Counted from the first letter of the stretch, positions 18,081 to 27,716 are shown. The stretch: DNA of 64,000 bases from Kangiella sp. HZ709 (GCF_009674675.1 NZ_WKJC01000001.1:496001-560000), one strand, 5' to 3'. Made by a program: numbers and translations. Notes: generated from the letters alone by a model not told the origin.

Positions 18081-18128
18081 CTATATAAATTTTTATATAG
18101 ATTACTATATAATTTTTTACATAGTCAA
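18081..18128 (-). promoter_or_regulatory. Candidate promoter with double PadR-type operator
   Basis: A perfect 20-bp inverted repeat CTATATAAA-TT-TTTATATAG lies at 18081-18100. A second, imperfect copy (CTATATAAT-TT-TTTACATAG, 7 of 9 arm positions symmetric) lies at 18105-18124, centre spacing 24 bp. On the minus strand a TTGACT -35 box (18123-18128) and a weak TAATCT -10 box (18099-18104) are 18 bp apart. The second repeat fills the spacer and the first lies just downstream of the -10. This is the geometry of a repressor site; assignment to the PadR protein encoded by the operon is inference. Confidence 0.65.
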
Positions 18129-18156
18129 GCTGAGCTTAATTAGAAGATGTTACTAA

Positions 18157-19029
18157 TTATGAACTCAGGCGCCTGGAACGGTAGATAATACCCGCTAAAT
18201 TGGCACTTAAGATCAAGCTTGCCCCAATAATTTTATTCGATGTCATCGCTTCATTAAGCACAAAAAAGCTTAATAGCATGGCCAATGGTACATATAGATA
18301 ATACACAATTGAGGTGACAACATGATTTAATTCGGTAGTGACTTTGACCCATAAGGTATGCCCAATGAGTGTGCTAAAAACACCCATAGCCGCAAGTCCC
18401 CACCAGGCCTCCGAGCTGAGTTCCAAAGTAGATTGGGGTAAGAATGGTAGTGCTACAGCAAACACTAACATGGCAATAAAAAACTGGCCAAATGCCCTTC
18501 TTTGATTATTAATCGTATTATATTTTTGATGCAGTAATGGTAAACAGGCATACAAAAAACCTGAAACCACCCCAAGAATTAGTCCTAAGGTCATTTCGTT
18601 TTCAAGCGAGAACTCAGGCACGATAAAATAGACGCCAATAAAAGCTGTAACCACACAAGCAAACTCAAATAAGCTGGGTTGCTGCCCTTTAAAAAACCAA
18701 CCCAGTAGCAGTAAGTGAGCACCGTAAGTTGAAACGCCAATGGCGGCTATCGCTGCGGTAGAAAACTGAATACTATAAAAATAGGTGAGCCAGTGAATAG
18801 AAAAAATGAAACCAATAATGGTGATGGGCAACCAGTTTTTCCTTTGCGACCAAACCGACTGATTGATTAATTTCGCAAAAATAAACAACCCAACGACCGC
18901 AATCGCCAAACGTACGAAACCGACTATCCAAGCGTTTACTTGAATCATTTTTATAATCACTGGAACGATTGCCATTGCAAAGACTGCAACCACTGCTAAA
19001 GAAATTAAACGCCAGAAAGAGGTTTGCAT
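18157..19029 (-). CDS. EamA/DMT-family inner-membrane transporter
   Basis: A 290-residue drug/metabolite-transporter protein with ten predicted hydrophobic helices and two internally related EamA halves (first helix LISLAVVAVFAMAIVPVIIK; second half begins near the GLILGVVSGFLYACLPLL helix). The last helix has the usual GASLILSANLAGII end. The ATG at 19029 is preferred to a TTG 39 bases upstream, since it begins just before helix 1; neither has a clear ribosome site. It is divergent from bioA, with 89 bases between the starts. Substrate is unknown; nothing in the context ties it firmly to biotin. Confidence 0.85.
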   Translation of the reverse strand: MQTSFWRLISLAVVAVFAMAIVPVIIKMIQVNAWIVGFVRLAIAVVGLFIFAKLINQSVWSQRKNWLPITIIGFIFSIHWLTYFYSIQFSTAAIAAIGVSTYGAHLLLLGWFFKGQQPSLFEFACVVTAFIGVYFIVPEFSLENEMTLGLILGVVSGFLYACLPLLHQKYNTINNQRRAFGQFFIAMLVFAVALPFLPQSTLELSSEAWWGLAAMGVFSTLIGHTLWVKVTTELNHVVTSIVYYLYVPLAMLLSFFVLNEAMTSNKIIGASLILSANLAGIIYRSRRLSS

Positions 19030-19118
19030 AGCCAAAGAAGTTTGTTTTTTTGCAGTATATCTAAGCAACTCAATTTTAGATATAATTTAAGTCATTAATA
19101 GTACCTATAAATACACAC

Positions 19119-20417
19119 ATGGATTTACTATCCCTAGATAGAAATGATATTTGGCATCCTTATACCAATACCTCTAAAGACAATCCTCTTTATTTAGTTA
19201 ATTCCGCATCAGGTGTAGAAATATACTTGGAGAGTGGCCAAACGTTAATAGATGGTATGTCGTCTTGGTGGGCTGTTATTCATGGATATAACCATCCAGA
19301 ACTCAACCAAGCGGCAAAGAATCAAATTGATAAAATGAGCCACGTGATGTTTGGCAGCTTGACGCATGAACCAGCAATTAAATTAGCTCAAAAGTTACTA
19401 TCACTCACATCAACTAACCAACAGCAAGACTTTAATAGAGTCTTTTTCTCAGACTCTGGTTCAGTCAGCGTCGAAGTGGCTATCAAAATGGCCATTCAAT
19501 ATTGGTTTGCCCAAGGAAAGTCCGAGAAAACTAAACTCCTGACTATTCGCAATGGTTATCACGGTGATACCTTCGCCGCCATGAGTGTTACAGACCCAGA
19601 CAATGGTATGCACTCAATGTTTGAAGGTATTTTAGCAGAGCACTATTTCGCTGAACTTCCTGTCTATGGTGAGAATATTGAGTGGCAAGCTAAATACCTT
19701 GATTCAATTAAGCAACAATTGGAAAAAAATCACAGCAATATTGCAGCAGTTATCTTAGAACCTTTAGTTCAGGGTGCGGGAGGCATGAAGTTTTACGACG
19801 TCGAGTATCTAAGGCAAATAAAGGCACTGTGTGATAAACATGATGTGCTATTAATCTTTGATGAAATAGCCACAGGTTTTGGCCGAACAGGCTCATTGTT
19901 TGCCTATCAAGGAGCTCAAGTGGTTCCTGATATAATATGTTTAGGTAAAGCTTTAACCGGCGGCTATATGACGCTTGCTGCGACTCTAGCTAATAAAAAA
20001 GTTGTCGCAGGTATTCATGCCGATCAATCTGGCGTACTAATGCATGGTCCAACATTTATGGCCAACCCGCTGGCTTGTGCCGTAGCCTTCAAGTCACTTT
20101 GTTTACTTGAGGAGTCTAACTGGCAGCTTAAAGTTAGATCCATCCATAATCAGCTATTGGAAGAGCTATCACCTTTAGTAGACAACCTTTTGGTTAACGA
20201 CGTTAGAATCAAAGGAGCAATAGGCGTTGTTGAAATGAAAAAGCCTGTAGACTTCAACTGGATAGTACCAAGGTTTGTAGAACTAGGAGTTTGGATTCGT
20301 CCATTTGGAAAGCTCATCTATATTATGCCGTCCTATATTATAAAGCCTGAGCAATTATCTGTATTAACTCAGGCTATTAAAACGGTTATTTATGAAATGA
20401 GTGTTAGTGAAGATTAG
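19119..20417 (+). CDS. bioA: Adenosylmethionine-8-amino-7-oxononanoate aminotransferase
   Basis: A 432-residue class III PLP aminotransferase that makes 7,8-diaminopelargonate in biotin synthesis, with S-adenosylmethionine as amino donor. BioA-specific features are the N-terminal DIWHPYT, DGMSSWWAVIHGYNHPE with its double tryptophan, and LTHEPAIKLAQKLL. The PLP lysine is in LGKALTGGYMTL (about residue 276) and the PLP aspartate in IFDEIATGFGRTG. It stands alone, without the other bio genes, and no BirA-type operator was recognised upstream. The stop codon abuts the convergent yaaA stop codon with no spacer. Confidence 0.95.
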   Translation: MDLLSLDRNDIWHPYTNTSKDNPLYLVNSASGVEIYLESGQTLIDGMSSWWAVIHGYNHPELNQAAKNQIDKMSHVMFGSLTHEPAIKLAQKLLSLTSTNQQQDFNRVFFSDSGSVSVEVAIKMAIQYWFAQGKSEKTKLLTIRNGYHGDTFAAMSVTDPDNGMHSMFEGILAEHYFAELPVYGENIEWQAKYLDSIKQQLEKNHSNIAAVILEPLVQGAGGMKFYDVEYLRQIKALCDKHDVLLIFDEIATGFGRTGSLFAYQGAQVVPDIICLGKALTGGYMTLAATLANKKVVAGIHADQSGVLMHGPTFMANPLACAVAFKSLCLLEESNWQLKVRSIHNQLLEELSPLVDNLLVNDVRIKGAIGVVEMKKPVDFNWIVPRFVELGVWIRPFGKLIYIMPSYIIKPEQLSVLTQAIKTVIYEMSVSED

Positions 20418-21188
20418 TTACTGCTTACGAGTGAAAGTCCAAGTATTGTCTTTTGATAATTTTTTGCTGAATTTATAACCTTCAAGATTAAAACTTTTAA
20501 TATCTTCAGGAGCAGTAATTCTATTATCAATAATATAACGGCTAAGCAAACCTCGAGCTTTTTTGGCGTAAAAGCTAATCATCTTATAATCGCCATTTTT
20601 ATATTCCTTAAACGCTGGCGTGATCACATCAGCATTTAATATTTTCGGTTTTACCGATTTAAAGTATTCATTAGAGGCTAAATTGATCAGCACTTCTGAT
20701 TTAAGGCTTTTCAATTGTTCATTCAAAGCATCAGTAATTTGCTCTCCCCAGAATTGATATAAGTTGCTGCCTCGCTTGTTTGCTAGCTTCTTGCCCATTT
20801 CTAAACGATATGGCTGCATTAAGTCCATTGGACGCAACAAGCCATATAAGCCTGATAAAATTCTTAGATGTTTTTGCGCAAATTTAAAATCATTGGCTTT
20901 CATAGTTTCTGCATCAAGTCCGGTATAGACATCACCTTTAAATGCCAACACTGCTTGTTTTGCATTATCGGCAGTAAATGGCTTTTTCCAAGATTGAAAG
21001 CGCTCTACATTTAAGTCTGCTATTTTCTGACTCACGCCCATCAAATCAATGACATCTTGCGATTTAAATTTTTTAAGTTGATTTATTAATTCTTGCGAAT
21101 CATCTAAAAAATCAGGTGAAGTACTAATTGAAGACTTAGATTTTGTTTCAAAATCTAAAGTCTTTGCAGGAGAAACGACCGTAAGCAT
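20418..21188 (-). CDS. yaaA: Peroxide stress protein YaaA
   Basis: A 256-residue UPF0246/YaaA protein. The N-terminus VVSPAKTLDFE is diagnostic. Further family blocks are AVLAFKGDVYTGLDA, LRILSGLYGLLRPMDLMQPYRLEMG, INLASNEYFKSV, and the C-terminal ARGLLSRYII. In E. coli YaaA lowers free iron under peroxide stress and binds DNA. It is convergent with bioA with zero intergenic bases. It appears to be a single-gene unit. Confidence 0.96.
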   Translation of the reverse strand: MLTVVSPAKTLDFETKSKSSISTSPDFLDDSQELINQLKKFKSQDVIDLMGVSQKIADLNVERFQSWKKPFTADNAKQAVLAFKGDVYTGLDAETMKANDFKFAQKHLRILSGLYGLLRPMDLMQPYRLEMGKKLANKRGSNLYQFWGEQITDALNEQLKSLKSEVLINLASNEYFKSVKPKILNADVITPAFKEYKNGDYKMISFYAKKARGLLSRYIIDNRITAPEDIKSFNLEGYKFSKKLSKDNTWTFTRKQ

Positions 21189-21264
21189 AATAAACAGTTT
21201 TTATATGTTAATGGATAAAATTATGCCTTGTTGCAAAGGTGGCTACAAGGCTTAGCTAGTAATA

Positions 21265-21654
21265 TTACTCAAACTTTCCTTCATTAAGGATTTCCCAAAG
21301 CTCAACTTTGTTGCCTTCAGGGTCCATAAACCAACCAAACTTTCCATAAGATTCTGCACATGGCTCGCCAATTAATTCGCCACCATTGGCTTGCACTTGT
21401 TTCAAACATTCACCCAAATTATCAACTATCAAATTAAACATGAAGTCATTTTTCGACGGGTTAAAGTAATCCGTGTCGCTTTTAAAGGGTCCCCAAACAG
21501 TACATGCCCCTTTCGGCGCTGCATCCAGTGCAAAGCTAGTGCCTCCATAACTTTTATCAATGTCAAAACCCAAGGTTTTTTTATACCAATCGCCTAGTGC
21601 ATCCCTATCCTTTGCCTTAAAAAACACACCGCCAATTCCTAATGCTTTACCCAT
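21265..21654 (-). CDS. VOC/glyoxalase-fold protein
   Basis: A 129-residue vicinal-oxygen-chelate domain protein. The pattern FFKAKDRDALGDWYKKTLGFDID marks the first beta-alpha-beta module, and DPEGNKVELWE with its glutamate metal ligand closes the second. This short, single-domain form is common among uncharacterised glyoxalase or bleomycin-resistance-like proteins; the substrate is unknown. AAGGAG six bases before the ATG fixes the start. It lies ten bases downstream of the rhodanese lipoprotein gene and is probably co-transcribed with it. Confidence 0.85.
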   Translation of the reverse strand: MGKALGIGGVFFKAKDRDALGDWYKKTLGFDIDKSYGGTSFALDAAPKGACTVWGPFKSDTDYFNPSKNDFMFNLIVDNLGECLKQVQANGGELIGEPCAESYGKFGWFMDPEGNKVELWEILNEGKFE

Positions 21655-21664
21655 ATTGCTCTCC

Positions 21665-22381
21665 TTACATTTTTACGCGAGTACCAAGAGTGTCATGCAT
21701 TTTATCTTGGTTAATACCGTTAATCACGTTAGTGTAGCCTTTTTCTTCTAATAGCGCTTTAGCAATACCAGAGCGACGCCCACTGCGGCAATAAACATAG
21801 ATTTTAGAATCCTTTTCTAAGTTTAAAGTACTGATAGTTTCTTCAATGGTTTTATAGTCGAGATTCTTAGCATTGGGATAGTGACCTTGCTCATACTCAC
21901 CTTTCGAGCGAACATCGATAATGACGTGTTCGGTTTTACTGAATTCTTTCTTTACGCTGACAGAGGTGGTAACCAAAAGCTCTGCTTTGATTTGAGTTCT
22001 ATCTATCCTGATGTTAGTGGCTGGATAAGGCCTAATCTTATCCAATGTGAATTGATAGCCGTTTGCCAATCCAGATTTAGGGTATTTTTCGCCGCCATGA
22101 GTATTTAGAGTCAAAGTTTGGGCTGAATCGTTTCCGGTCACTAAAAATACTGCCTGGGCATTACCTGCCCAAGAACATTGCATGCCTTTTGGGCAGCGAG
22201 AGTCACCGGCTAACTCGAGGAACTCAATATTAACTTGATTAATATTGAGTTTTTGCCCAATCTTTATTGGCAATGATATGTTCAGGTTCTCTTTTTGCTC
22301 TTTAGGTAAGCTTTCTTCTTTAAAGTTAGACTTAGAGCATGAAACCAAAACAAGCATTAAAAGTAAGGCTAAATTTCTCAT
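21665..22381 (-). CDS. Lipoprotein with C-terminal rhodanese domain
   Basis: About 238 residues. The ATG at 22381 is preferred because it gives a lipoprotein signal (LLLMLVLVSCSKS, lipidated Cys near residue 15) and has GAGGATTGAG upstream; a longer frame would run back into the preceding gene. Residues 40-130 form a small domain with GDSRCPKGMQCSWAGNA, a cysteine-bearing motif seen in uncharacterised lipoproteins. A rhodanese domain follows (HVIIDVRSKGEYEQGHYPNA) with active-site loop VYCRSGRRSG. The protein is probably a membrane-anchored periplasmic sulfurtransferase or thiol protein. It starts five bases after the stop of the 2OG-oxygenase gene. Confidence 0.85.
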   Translation of the reverse strand: MRNLALLLMLVLVSCSKSNFKEESLPKEQKENLNISLPIKIGQKLNINQVNIEFLELAGDSRCPKGMQCSWAGNAQAVFLVTGNDSAQTLTLNTHGGEKYPKSGLANGYQFTLDKIRPYPATNIRIDRTQIKAELLVTTSVSVKKEFSKTEHVIIDVRSKGEYEQGHYPNAKNLDYKTIEETISTLNLEKDSKIYVYCRSGRRSGIAKALLEEKGYTNVINGINQDKMHDTLGTRVKM

Positions 22382-22385
22382 ATTC

Positions 22386-23348
22386 TCAATCCTCTGGATT
22401 TTCTCTATACCAAATTGATAGCAGCCACTTTTCACCATCTGTCACTGGCCTGCCTTCATGTAGTGACTTTTGTAATAAGTCTCCGGATTTAGACACATTG
22501 TCGAACAATAATACGGAGTTTTTAACTGGCTTTATCATTAAATCTAACTCATTAAAGTAGGTTTCGCCATTGGTAAAATTATCATTAATATAAAACAGCA
22601 AGGTTTTTACTCTCTGACCTAGCTTTTTCTCATAGTGGTTACTATTAATGATATCTAAATCAATAAAGTCATGATGGGGTTTGAATTTCTGCCCTTTTTG
22701 ATACCTCATCAACATCGGCGGTTCAGAGTGATTCATTGGCATATTAGCTATTTTAGAGAAATAATACTTAATAATTGCAAAAGGAATATAGGGTTGAACT
22801 TGCGAAAAGTTAATAGCGTAATTGTCTCGAACACTATTGAAATTTGATACCTCCTCGCCAGGCTGATATACCTTGGAAGGTTGTAAATTATTTCCCAACA
22901 TATTAATTAGAAGTTGCCCAAGTAAATCTGGCCCTACATTAAAGATAAGGTCTATATTAGGTTCTTCATTTAATTTCTTGGATTCTAGTGTTTTGAAGCT
23001 ATAGTCTGCATCCTTTTCGATTAAAGAGCTTACAAGCTGTGCAAATGGAACCTCTGCTTTATACTGCTTTATGGTATTGGTAAAGCCCTCTGTCTCTTTA
23101 TTGATCAACCAATCGTAAAAAGCTTTAAAAACAGACCCAACACCTATTTCATTTTCGTCTAAATGTATTAAATGTTTAAAGCCTTTCTCAGGTTTTGACT
23201 CATTGAAATATATGGTAGCCAATCTAAAACTAGACTCTAAACAGCCTAATTCAGCGGCCTCTTCAAGCTGTAATATCCCTTCGTGTAAATTACCTTGTTG
23301 GAAAAAATTATCCGCTTTAATTTTCAAAGAGTTAATACTCCCAATCAT
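22386..23348 (-). CDS. 2-oxoglutarate/Fe(II) oxygenase, prolyl-4-hydroxylase type, with N-terminal Sel1-like repeats
   Basis: A 320-residue cytoplasmic protein. Residues 1-75 are helical Sel1/TPR-like repeats (LEEAAELGCLESSFRLATIYF). The C-terminal 130 residues are a P4Hc-type double-stranded beta-helix: iron ligands in KFKPHHDFID (HxD) and the distal His in SLHEGRPVTDGEKW, whose lysine would bind 2-oxoglutarate. Such enzymes hydroxylate protein or peptide side chains; the substrate is unknown. It heads a probable operon with the rhodanese lipoprotein and VOC genes, and is divergent from another 2OG oxygenase gene. Confidence 0.82.
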   Translation of the reverse strand: MIGSINSLKIKADNFFQQGNLHEGILQLEEAAELGCLESSFRLATIYFNESKPEKGFKHLIHLDENEIGVGSVFKAFYDWLINKETEGFTNTIKQYKAEVPFAQLVSSLIEKDADYSFKTLESKKLNEEPNIDLIFNVGPDLLGQLLINMLGNNLQPSKVYQPGEEVSNFNSVRDNYAINFSQVQPYIPFAIIKYYFSKIANMPMNHSEPPMLMRYQKGQKFKPHHDFIDLDIINSNHYEKKLGQRVKTLLFYINDNFTNGETYFNELDLMIKPVKNSVLLFDNVSKSGDLLQKSLHEGRPVTDGEKWLLSIWYRENPED

Positions 23349-23499
23349 TTTATTTATATTCCTTATTTTAATTATCTAGACATCAAATAAGTGTTTTTTA
23401 GATATTTTCAGACTGCCATTGAGTAAGACGATATTAAAAGCTATTATTTACAGTTAATTCAGGGGATTCCTTTAAATCTTATTAAACAATAGCATCAGC

Positions 23500-24108
23500 A
23501 TGAATTCAAATAAAATAGCCATCTCAAGAGGCGGAATTTTGCATACTGATATTTGGTGGAGCCAAATACCAGCATCGGTAAAATTAAATCAAGACTTGCT
23601 AACCGAGATACAGCAATATAAGCAGAGCAATCCAAAGAGAGATCCTTTAGCTAACCCAGGCTGCTGGAGAGGCTCTGATAGTTTTAGTGGTTGGCCTGTG
23701 ATACTTGAAAATGCTATCGGCATGATTAAGTCAATCCATCAGCACTATATTCATACCGGTGCGCCTTGCACCAATATAATGAATTATCCGGCTGATAGGT
23801 TTGAGTCTGAATTCTGGGCAAACGTTAACCAACCCGATAGCACTAATGCTATTCATTCTCACTCTAAATGGCACTGGTCCGGGGTATATTATATTCAAGG
23901 AAAAGGAACCGGCGACATTGCTTTTTATAGCAGCCAATATCTAAATCAGCAAACCAGTATCGGCTTACCTTTTGGTCAATCCTTTTCAATTTCGCCTGAA
24001 GATGGAATGCTATTAATTTTCCCAAGTTATCTTTATCATGAGGTTTTAAAAAACACTTCCTCTGCAGAGCGTATTAATATAGCTTTTAATATTAAGATTA
24101 ACTTCTAA
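23500..24108 (+). CDS. Putative 2OG-Fe(II) oxygenase, TIGR02466-type
   Basis: A 202-residue single-domain protein of the uncharacterised 2OG-Fe(II) oxygenase family exemplified by TIGR02466. The iron-site region is NAIHSHSKWHWSGVYYIQ, with an H-x-H pattern in place of the usual H-x-D. The distal segment is LIFPSYLYHEV, followed by the arginine-containing strand ERINIAFNI. The same C-terminal signature ends the 630-residue TPR protein at 27744. No reaction is known for the family. It is a single plus-strand gene, 151 bases from the divergent P4H-type gene, and ends in a strong terminator. Confidence 0.8.
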   Translation: MNSNKIAISRGGILHTDIWWSQIPASVKLNQDLLTEIQQYKQSNPKRDPLANPGCWRGSDSFSGWPVILENAIGMIKSIHQHYIHTGAPCTNIMNYPADRFESEFWANVNQPDSTNAIHSHSKWHWSGVYYIQGKGTGDIAFYSSQYLNQQTSIGLPFGQSFSISPEDGMLLIFPSYLYHEVLKNTSSAERINIAFNIKINF

Positions 24109-24112
24109 TCAT

Positions 24113-24143
24113 AAAAAAGCCGAGCAAATGCTCGGCTTTTTTT
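24113..24143. terminator. Bidirectional terminator between the 2OG-oxygenase gene and etfA
   Basis: Arms AAAAAAGCCGAGC and GCTCGGCTTTTTT (13 bp) around an AAAT loop, with T runs in both directions, between convergent genes. Confidence 0.92.
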
Positions 24144-24158
24144 AAGCTTAAAGCAAGT

Positions 24159-25088
24159 TTACAGCGCGTCATTCAACTCTGGAATCACCTTAAATAAATC
24201 TGCAACCAAACCATAGTCAGCTACTTGGAAAATTGGCGCTTCTTCGTCTTTGTTAATCGCCACAATGACTTTTGAGTCTTTCATACCTGCTAAATGCTGG
24301 ATAGCGCCTGAAATACCTACTGCGATATACAGCTCTGGAGCAACAATCTTACCGGTTTGACCTACTTGGTAATCGTTCGGTACAAAACCTGCATCTACCG
24401 CGGCACGAGAAGCTCCTACTGCAGCACCTAATTTATCTGCCAAAGCTTCTAACATGGTAAAGTTTTCACCTGAGCCCATACCCCGACCGCCAGATACAAT
24501 AACGCGAGCAGAAGTTAATTCAGGACGCTCAGATACAGTTAACTCTGCACCAACATAGCTTGAGGTTGCTGAAGCTTCTTTTGCTTCGATTGCTTCAATA
24601 GTCGCTGAACCGCCTTCTTCTGCTACAGCATCAAAACCGGTAGCACGAACTGTAATAACCTTTTTAGCATCGTTTGACTTAACAGTCGCAATGGCATTAC
24701 CTGCATACACTGGACGCTCAAACACATCATCAGAATCAATAGCAGTAATCTCTGAAATCTGTTGGACGTCCAACAAGGCTGCCACACGCGGCATAAAGTT
24801 TTTACCGAAAGTCGAAGCCGGAGCCAAGATATGACTATAATCTTCAGCGATAGCAACAACCAAACGGTCTAAGTCTTCTGCTAATAAATGAGCATAATGC
24901 TCTGCATCTGCCACCAAAACTTTACTCACGCCTTGGGCTTTTGCAATTTGCTCTGCTGTTGCTTGGCAATTATGACCTGCTACTAAAACCACCGTATCAC
25001 CTGATAATTGAGTCGCAGCGGCAATAGTACTAAAGGTTGAAGCTTGAGCTTGCTGATTATTATGTTCTGCAATTACTAAAGTCGTCAT
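24159..25088 (-). CDS. etfA: Electron transfer flavoprotein, alpha subunit
   Basis: A 309-residue FAD-binding subunit. The C-terminal FAD domain is diagnostic: [52 protein letters not shown] and [20 protein letters not shown] takes electrons from acyl-CoA dehydrogenases such as the isovaleryl-CoA dehydrogenase starting at 63636, and delivers them to ETF-QO encoded at 26048. GAAGGTGA precedes the ATG. The start abuts the etfB stop codon with no gap, so the two subunits are translationally coupled. Confidence 0.96.
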   Translation of the reverse strand: MTTLVIAEHNNQQAQASTFSTIAAATQLSGDTVVLVAGHNCQATAEQIAKAQGVSKVLVADAEHYAHLLAEDLDRLVVAIAEDYSHILAPASTFGKNFMPRVAALLDVQQISEITAIDSDDVFERPVYAGNAIATVKSNDAKKVITVRATGFDAVAEEGGSATIEAIEAKEASATSSYVGAELTVSERPELTSARVIVSGGRGMGSGENFTMLEALADKLGAAVGASRAAVDAGFVPNDYQVGQTGKIVAPELYIAVGISGAIQHLAGMKDSKVIVAINKDEEAPIFQVADYGLVADLFKVIPELNDAL

Positions 25089-25838
25089 TTAGATCACCTT
25101 CGCATCATTTTTCAATTTATCTACTAGTTCAGCAACTGTTTCAACTTTGATACCCTCTTGACGCGCTGGAGGATTAGCTACTTTCAAAGTTTCAGTGCGC
25201 GGAGCTATATCAACACCTAAATCAGCAACAGCAAGCTCTTCAAGCGGCTTACGCTTTGCTTTCATAATATTCGGTAAAGAAGCAAAACGAGGCTCATTCA
25301 AGCGTAAATCAGTAGTGACAATTGCAGGCATCGTTAATTCTACAGTCTGCAAACCACCATCAATTTCACGAGTGACTTGTGCTTTGCCATCAGCAACTTT
25401 AACTTCTGAAGCAAAAGTACCCTGACCCCAACCTAACAAGGCGCCAAGCATCTGACCGGTTTGGTTATTATCACTGTCAATCGACTGCTTACCAAGAAGT
25501 ACCATTTGCGGCTCTTCTTTCTCAACAATATTTTTTAATACCTTTGCTACTGCTAATGACTCTAATTCTTCATCAGATTTCACTAATACCGCTTTATCAG
25601 CACCTAATGCCAAAGCAGTTCGCAAGGTTTCTTGAGCTTGTTGTGGGCCAATACAAACCGCAACAACTTCAGAGGCAACGCCCTGCTCTTTTAAACGAAT
25701 CGCTTCTTCAACAGCAATTTCACAAAATGGATTCATCGACATTTTAACATTTGCAGTCTCAACACCGGTGTTATCAGCGTTAACACGAACCTTAACATTC
25801 GCATCAATCACACGTTTTATGGCAACTAGAATTTTCAT
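25089..25838 (-). CDS. etfB: Electron transfer flavoprotein, beta subunit
   Basis: A 249-residue protein starting [18 protein letters not shown], typical for EtfB; the reading frame continues 34 codons upstream but that extension does not resemble the family. AMP-binding and signature segments are visible: [34 protein letters not shown], and [29 protein letters not shown] (written here only in part). It is the first gene of etfBA on the minus strand. The ETF-QO gene is divergent across about 210 bases that should hold promoters for both. Confidence 0.95.
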   Translation of the reverse strand: MKILVAIKRVIDANVKVRVNADNTGVETANVKMSMNPFCEIAVEEAIRLKEQGVASEVVAVCIGPQQAQETLRTALALGADKAVLVKSDEELESLAVAKVLKNIVEKEEPQMVLLGKQSIDSDNNQTGQMLGALLGWGQGTFASEVKVADGKAQVTREIDGGLQTVELTMPAIVTTDLRLNEPRFASLPNIMKAKRKPLEELAVADLGVDIAPRTETLKVANPPARQEGIKVETVAELVDKLKNDAKVI

Positions 25839-26047
25839 AAAAACCCTATCTATGTATAATTCTTGGCAAAATAGACGACCTAGCCGACTATCTTTAGTAA
25901 AATAGGTCGCAATGGTGACCTTTTCAGGGCTTAAGGTCAATAGTTAAAGCCCATTTTTTAACTCATAACAGTGCTTTTTCAGCGCATTTAGCGCTCAATC
26001 AGTCACTTACTAAAAACTATTATTGATTAGCATTAAGAGGTGGTTTC

Positions 26048-27703
26048 GTGGAACGCGAATTTATGGAGTTTGATGTAGTAATTGTTGGTGCAGGTCCTGC
26101 GGGTTTATCTGCCGCTATTCGCTTACGTCAGCTAGCCGAAGAATCGGGACAAGAACTAATGGTTTGTGTCGTAGAAAAAGGTTCAGAAGTCGGTGCGCAC
26201 ATATTATCAGGCGCGGTATTCGAACCTACAGCTTTGAATGAGCTGATACCTGACTGGGAAGATAAAGGCGCGCCTTTAAATACCAAAGTCACTGGCGATC
26301 AAATTCATTTATTCCGTACTCAAGATAAAGGCATCAAGATCCCGAACTTCTTCGCCCCAAAAACCATGCATAATGATGGTAATTACATCATAAGCCTTGG
26401 CAACTTATGCCGTTGGTTAGCTGAGCAGGCAGAAAGTCTTGGCGTAGAAATATTCCCTGGTTTTGCTGCTGCTGAAGTTCTATATAACGAAAATGGCTCC
26501 GTCAAAGGTATCGCTACAGGTGATATGGGGATAGGTCGAGATGGCGAGCAAAAAGATGGCTATATGCCAGGTATGGAATTACATGCCAAATACACTTTGT
26601 TTGCCGAAGGCTGTCGAGGTCATTTAGGCAAAGAATTGATTGCCAAATATGAATTGGATAAAGATAAAGAACCGCAACATTATGGCATCGGTATAAAAGA
26701 GTTATGGAAAATCCCTGCTGAGCAGCACCAAGAAGGCTTAGTCGTTCATACTGCAGGTTGGCCTTTATCCGAGTCTGGTTCTGCAGGCGGTGGCTTTTTA
26801 TATCATATCGAAGATAATCAAGTTGTTGTGGGCCTAATTACCGATTTGTCTTATACCAATCCATACATTAGTCCTTTTGACGAATTCCAAAGATATAAAC
26901 ACCAAGCAACCATTAAGCCATTTTTAGAAGGTGGTGAGCGCATATCTTATGGTGCTAGAGCTATCACTAAAGGCGGTATTCAATCTCAGCCAAAAATGTC
27001 TTTCCCTGGTGGTTTATTAGTTGGCGACGATGCGGGCACTTTAAACTTTGCCAAAATTAAAGGCACCCATACCGCTATGAAATCAGGCATGGTGGCGGCA
27101 GAAACTATCGTTGAAGCAATAAAAGCTGAAAGAGCCAATGATGATTTAGTTGAATACGCAAATAATTATCAAGCCTCTTGGGCCTATAAAGAATTACACA
27201 CTCAACGTAATTTTGGACCTGCACAGCATAAGTGGGGGAATTTGCTAGGTTCAGCATATGTCTTTATTGATTTGAATTTATTTAATGGCAAATTGCCTTG
27301 GACACTCAGCGATCCTAAGCCGGATCATGCTCAATTAAAATTGTCACGAGACAGTAAGAAAATTAATTACCCAAAACCAGATGGCAAGCTATCTTTTGAT
27401 AAGCTCTCGTCGGTATTTGTATCAAATACCAATCATGAAGAAGATCAGCCTATACACTTAAAGCTTCAAGATAAGAGTATTCCTATTGAAGTCAACCTTG
27501 ATAAGTTTGATGAACCAGCTCAGCGCTACTGCCCAGCTGGTGTTTACGAAGTGGTTAGAGATGATAATGGCGAAAACCCTAACTTTGTGATCAATGCGCA
27601 AAACTGCGTTCACTGTAAAACTTGTGATATCAAAGATCCTGCGCAAAATATCACTTGGGTCGTTCCTGAAGGAGCCGGTGGCCCCAACTACCCTAACATG
27701 TAA
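26048..27703 (+). CDS. Electron transfer flavoprotein-ubiquinone oxidoreductase
   Basis: A 551-residue membrane-associated flavoprotein that passes electrons from ETF to ubiquinone. The FAD Rossmann motif is at the N-terminus (FDVVIVGAGPAGLSAAI), followed by EKGSEVGAHILSGAVFEP. The C-terminal 4Fe-4S ferredoxin-like segment has CPAGVYEV and NCVHCKTCDIKDP. Translation starts at a GTG supported by AGAGGTGG five bases upstream. It is divergent from etfBA, consistent with one functional unit. Full length and all cofactor motifs appear intact. Confidence 0.96.
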   Translation: MEREFMEFDVVIVGAGPAGLSAAIRLRQLAEESGQELMVCVVEKGSEVGAHILSGAVFEPTALNELIPDWEDKGAPLNTKVTGDQIHLFRTQDKGIKIPNFFAPKTMHNDGNYIISLGNLCRWLAEQAESLGVEIFPGFAAAEVLYNENGSVKGIATGDMGIGRDGEQKDGYMPGMELHAKYTLFAEGCRGHLGKELIAKYELDKDKEPQHYGIGIKELWKIPAEQHQEGLVVHTAGWPLSESGSAGGGFLYHIEDNQVVVGLITDLSYTNPYISPFDEFQRYKHQATIKPFLEGGERISYGARAITKGGIQSQPKMSFPGGLLVGDDAGTLNFAKIKGTHTAMKSGMVAAETIVEAIKAERANDDLVEYANNYQASWAYKELHTQRNFGPAQHKWGNLLGSAYVFIDLNLFNGKLPWTLSDPKPDHAQLKLSRDSKKINYPKPDGKLSFDKLSSVFVSNTNHEEDQPIHLKLQDKSIPIEVNLDKFDEPAQRYCPAGVYEVVRDDNGENPNFVINAQNCVHCKTCDIKDPAQNITWVVPEGAGGPNYPNM

Positions 27704-27716
27704 AAAACCAAGCAAT

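Noticed and set aside
25839-25940. 34-codon extension of etfB
   Set aside because: EtfB proteins begin with MKILVA-like sequence, which here starts at 25838.
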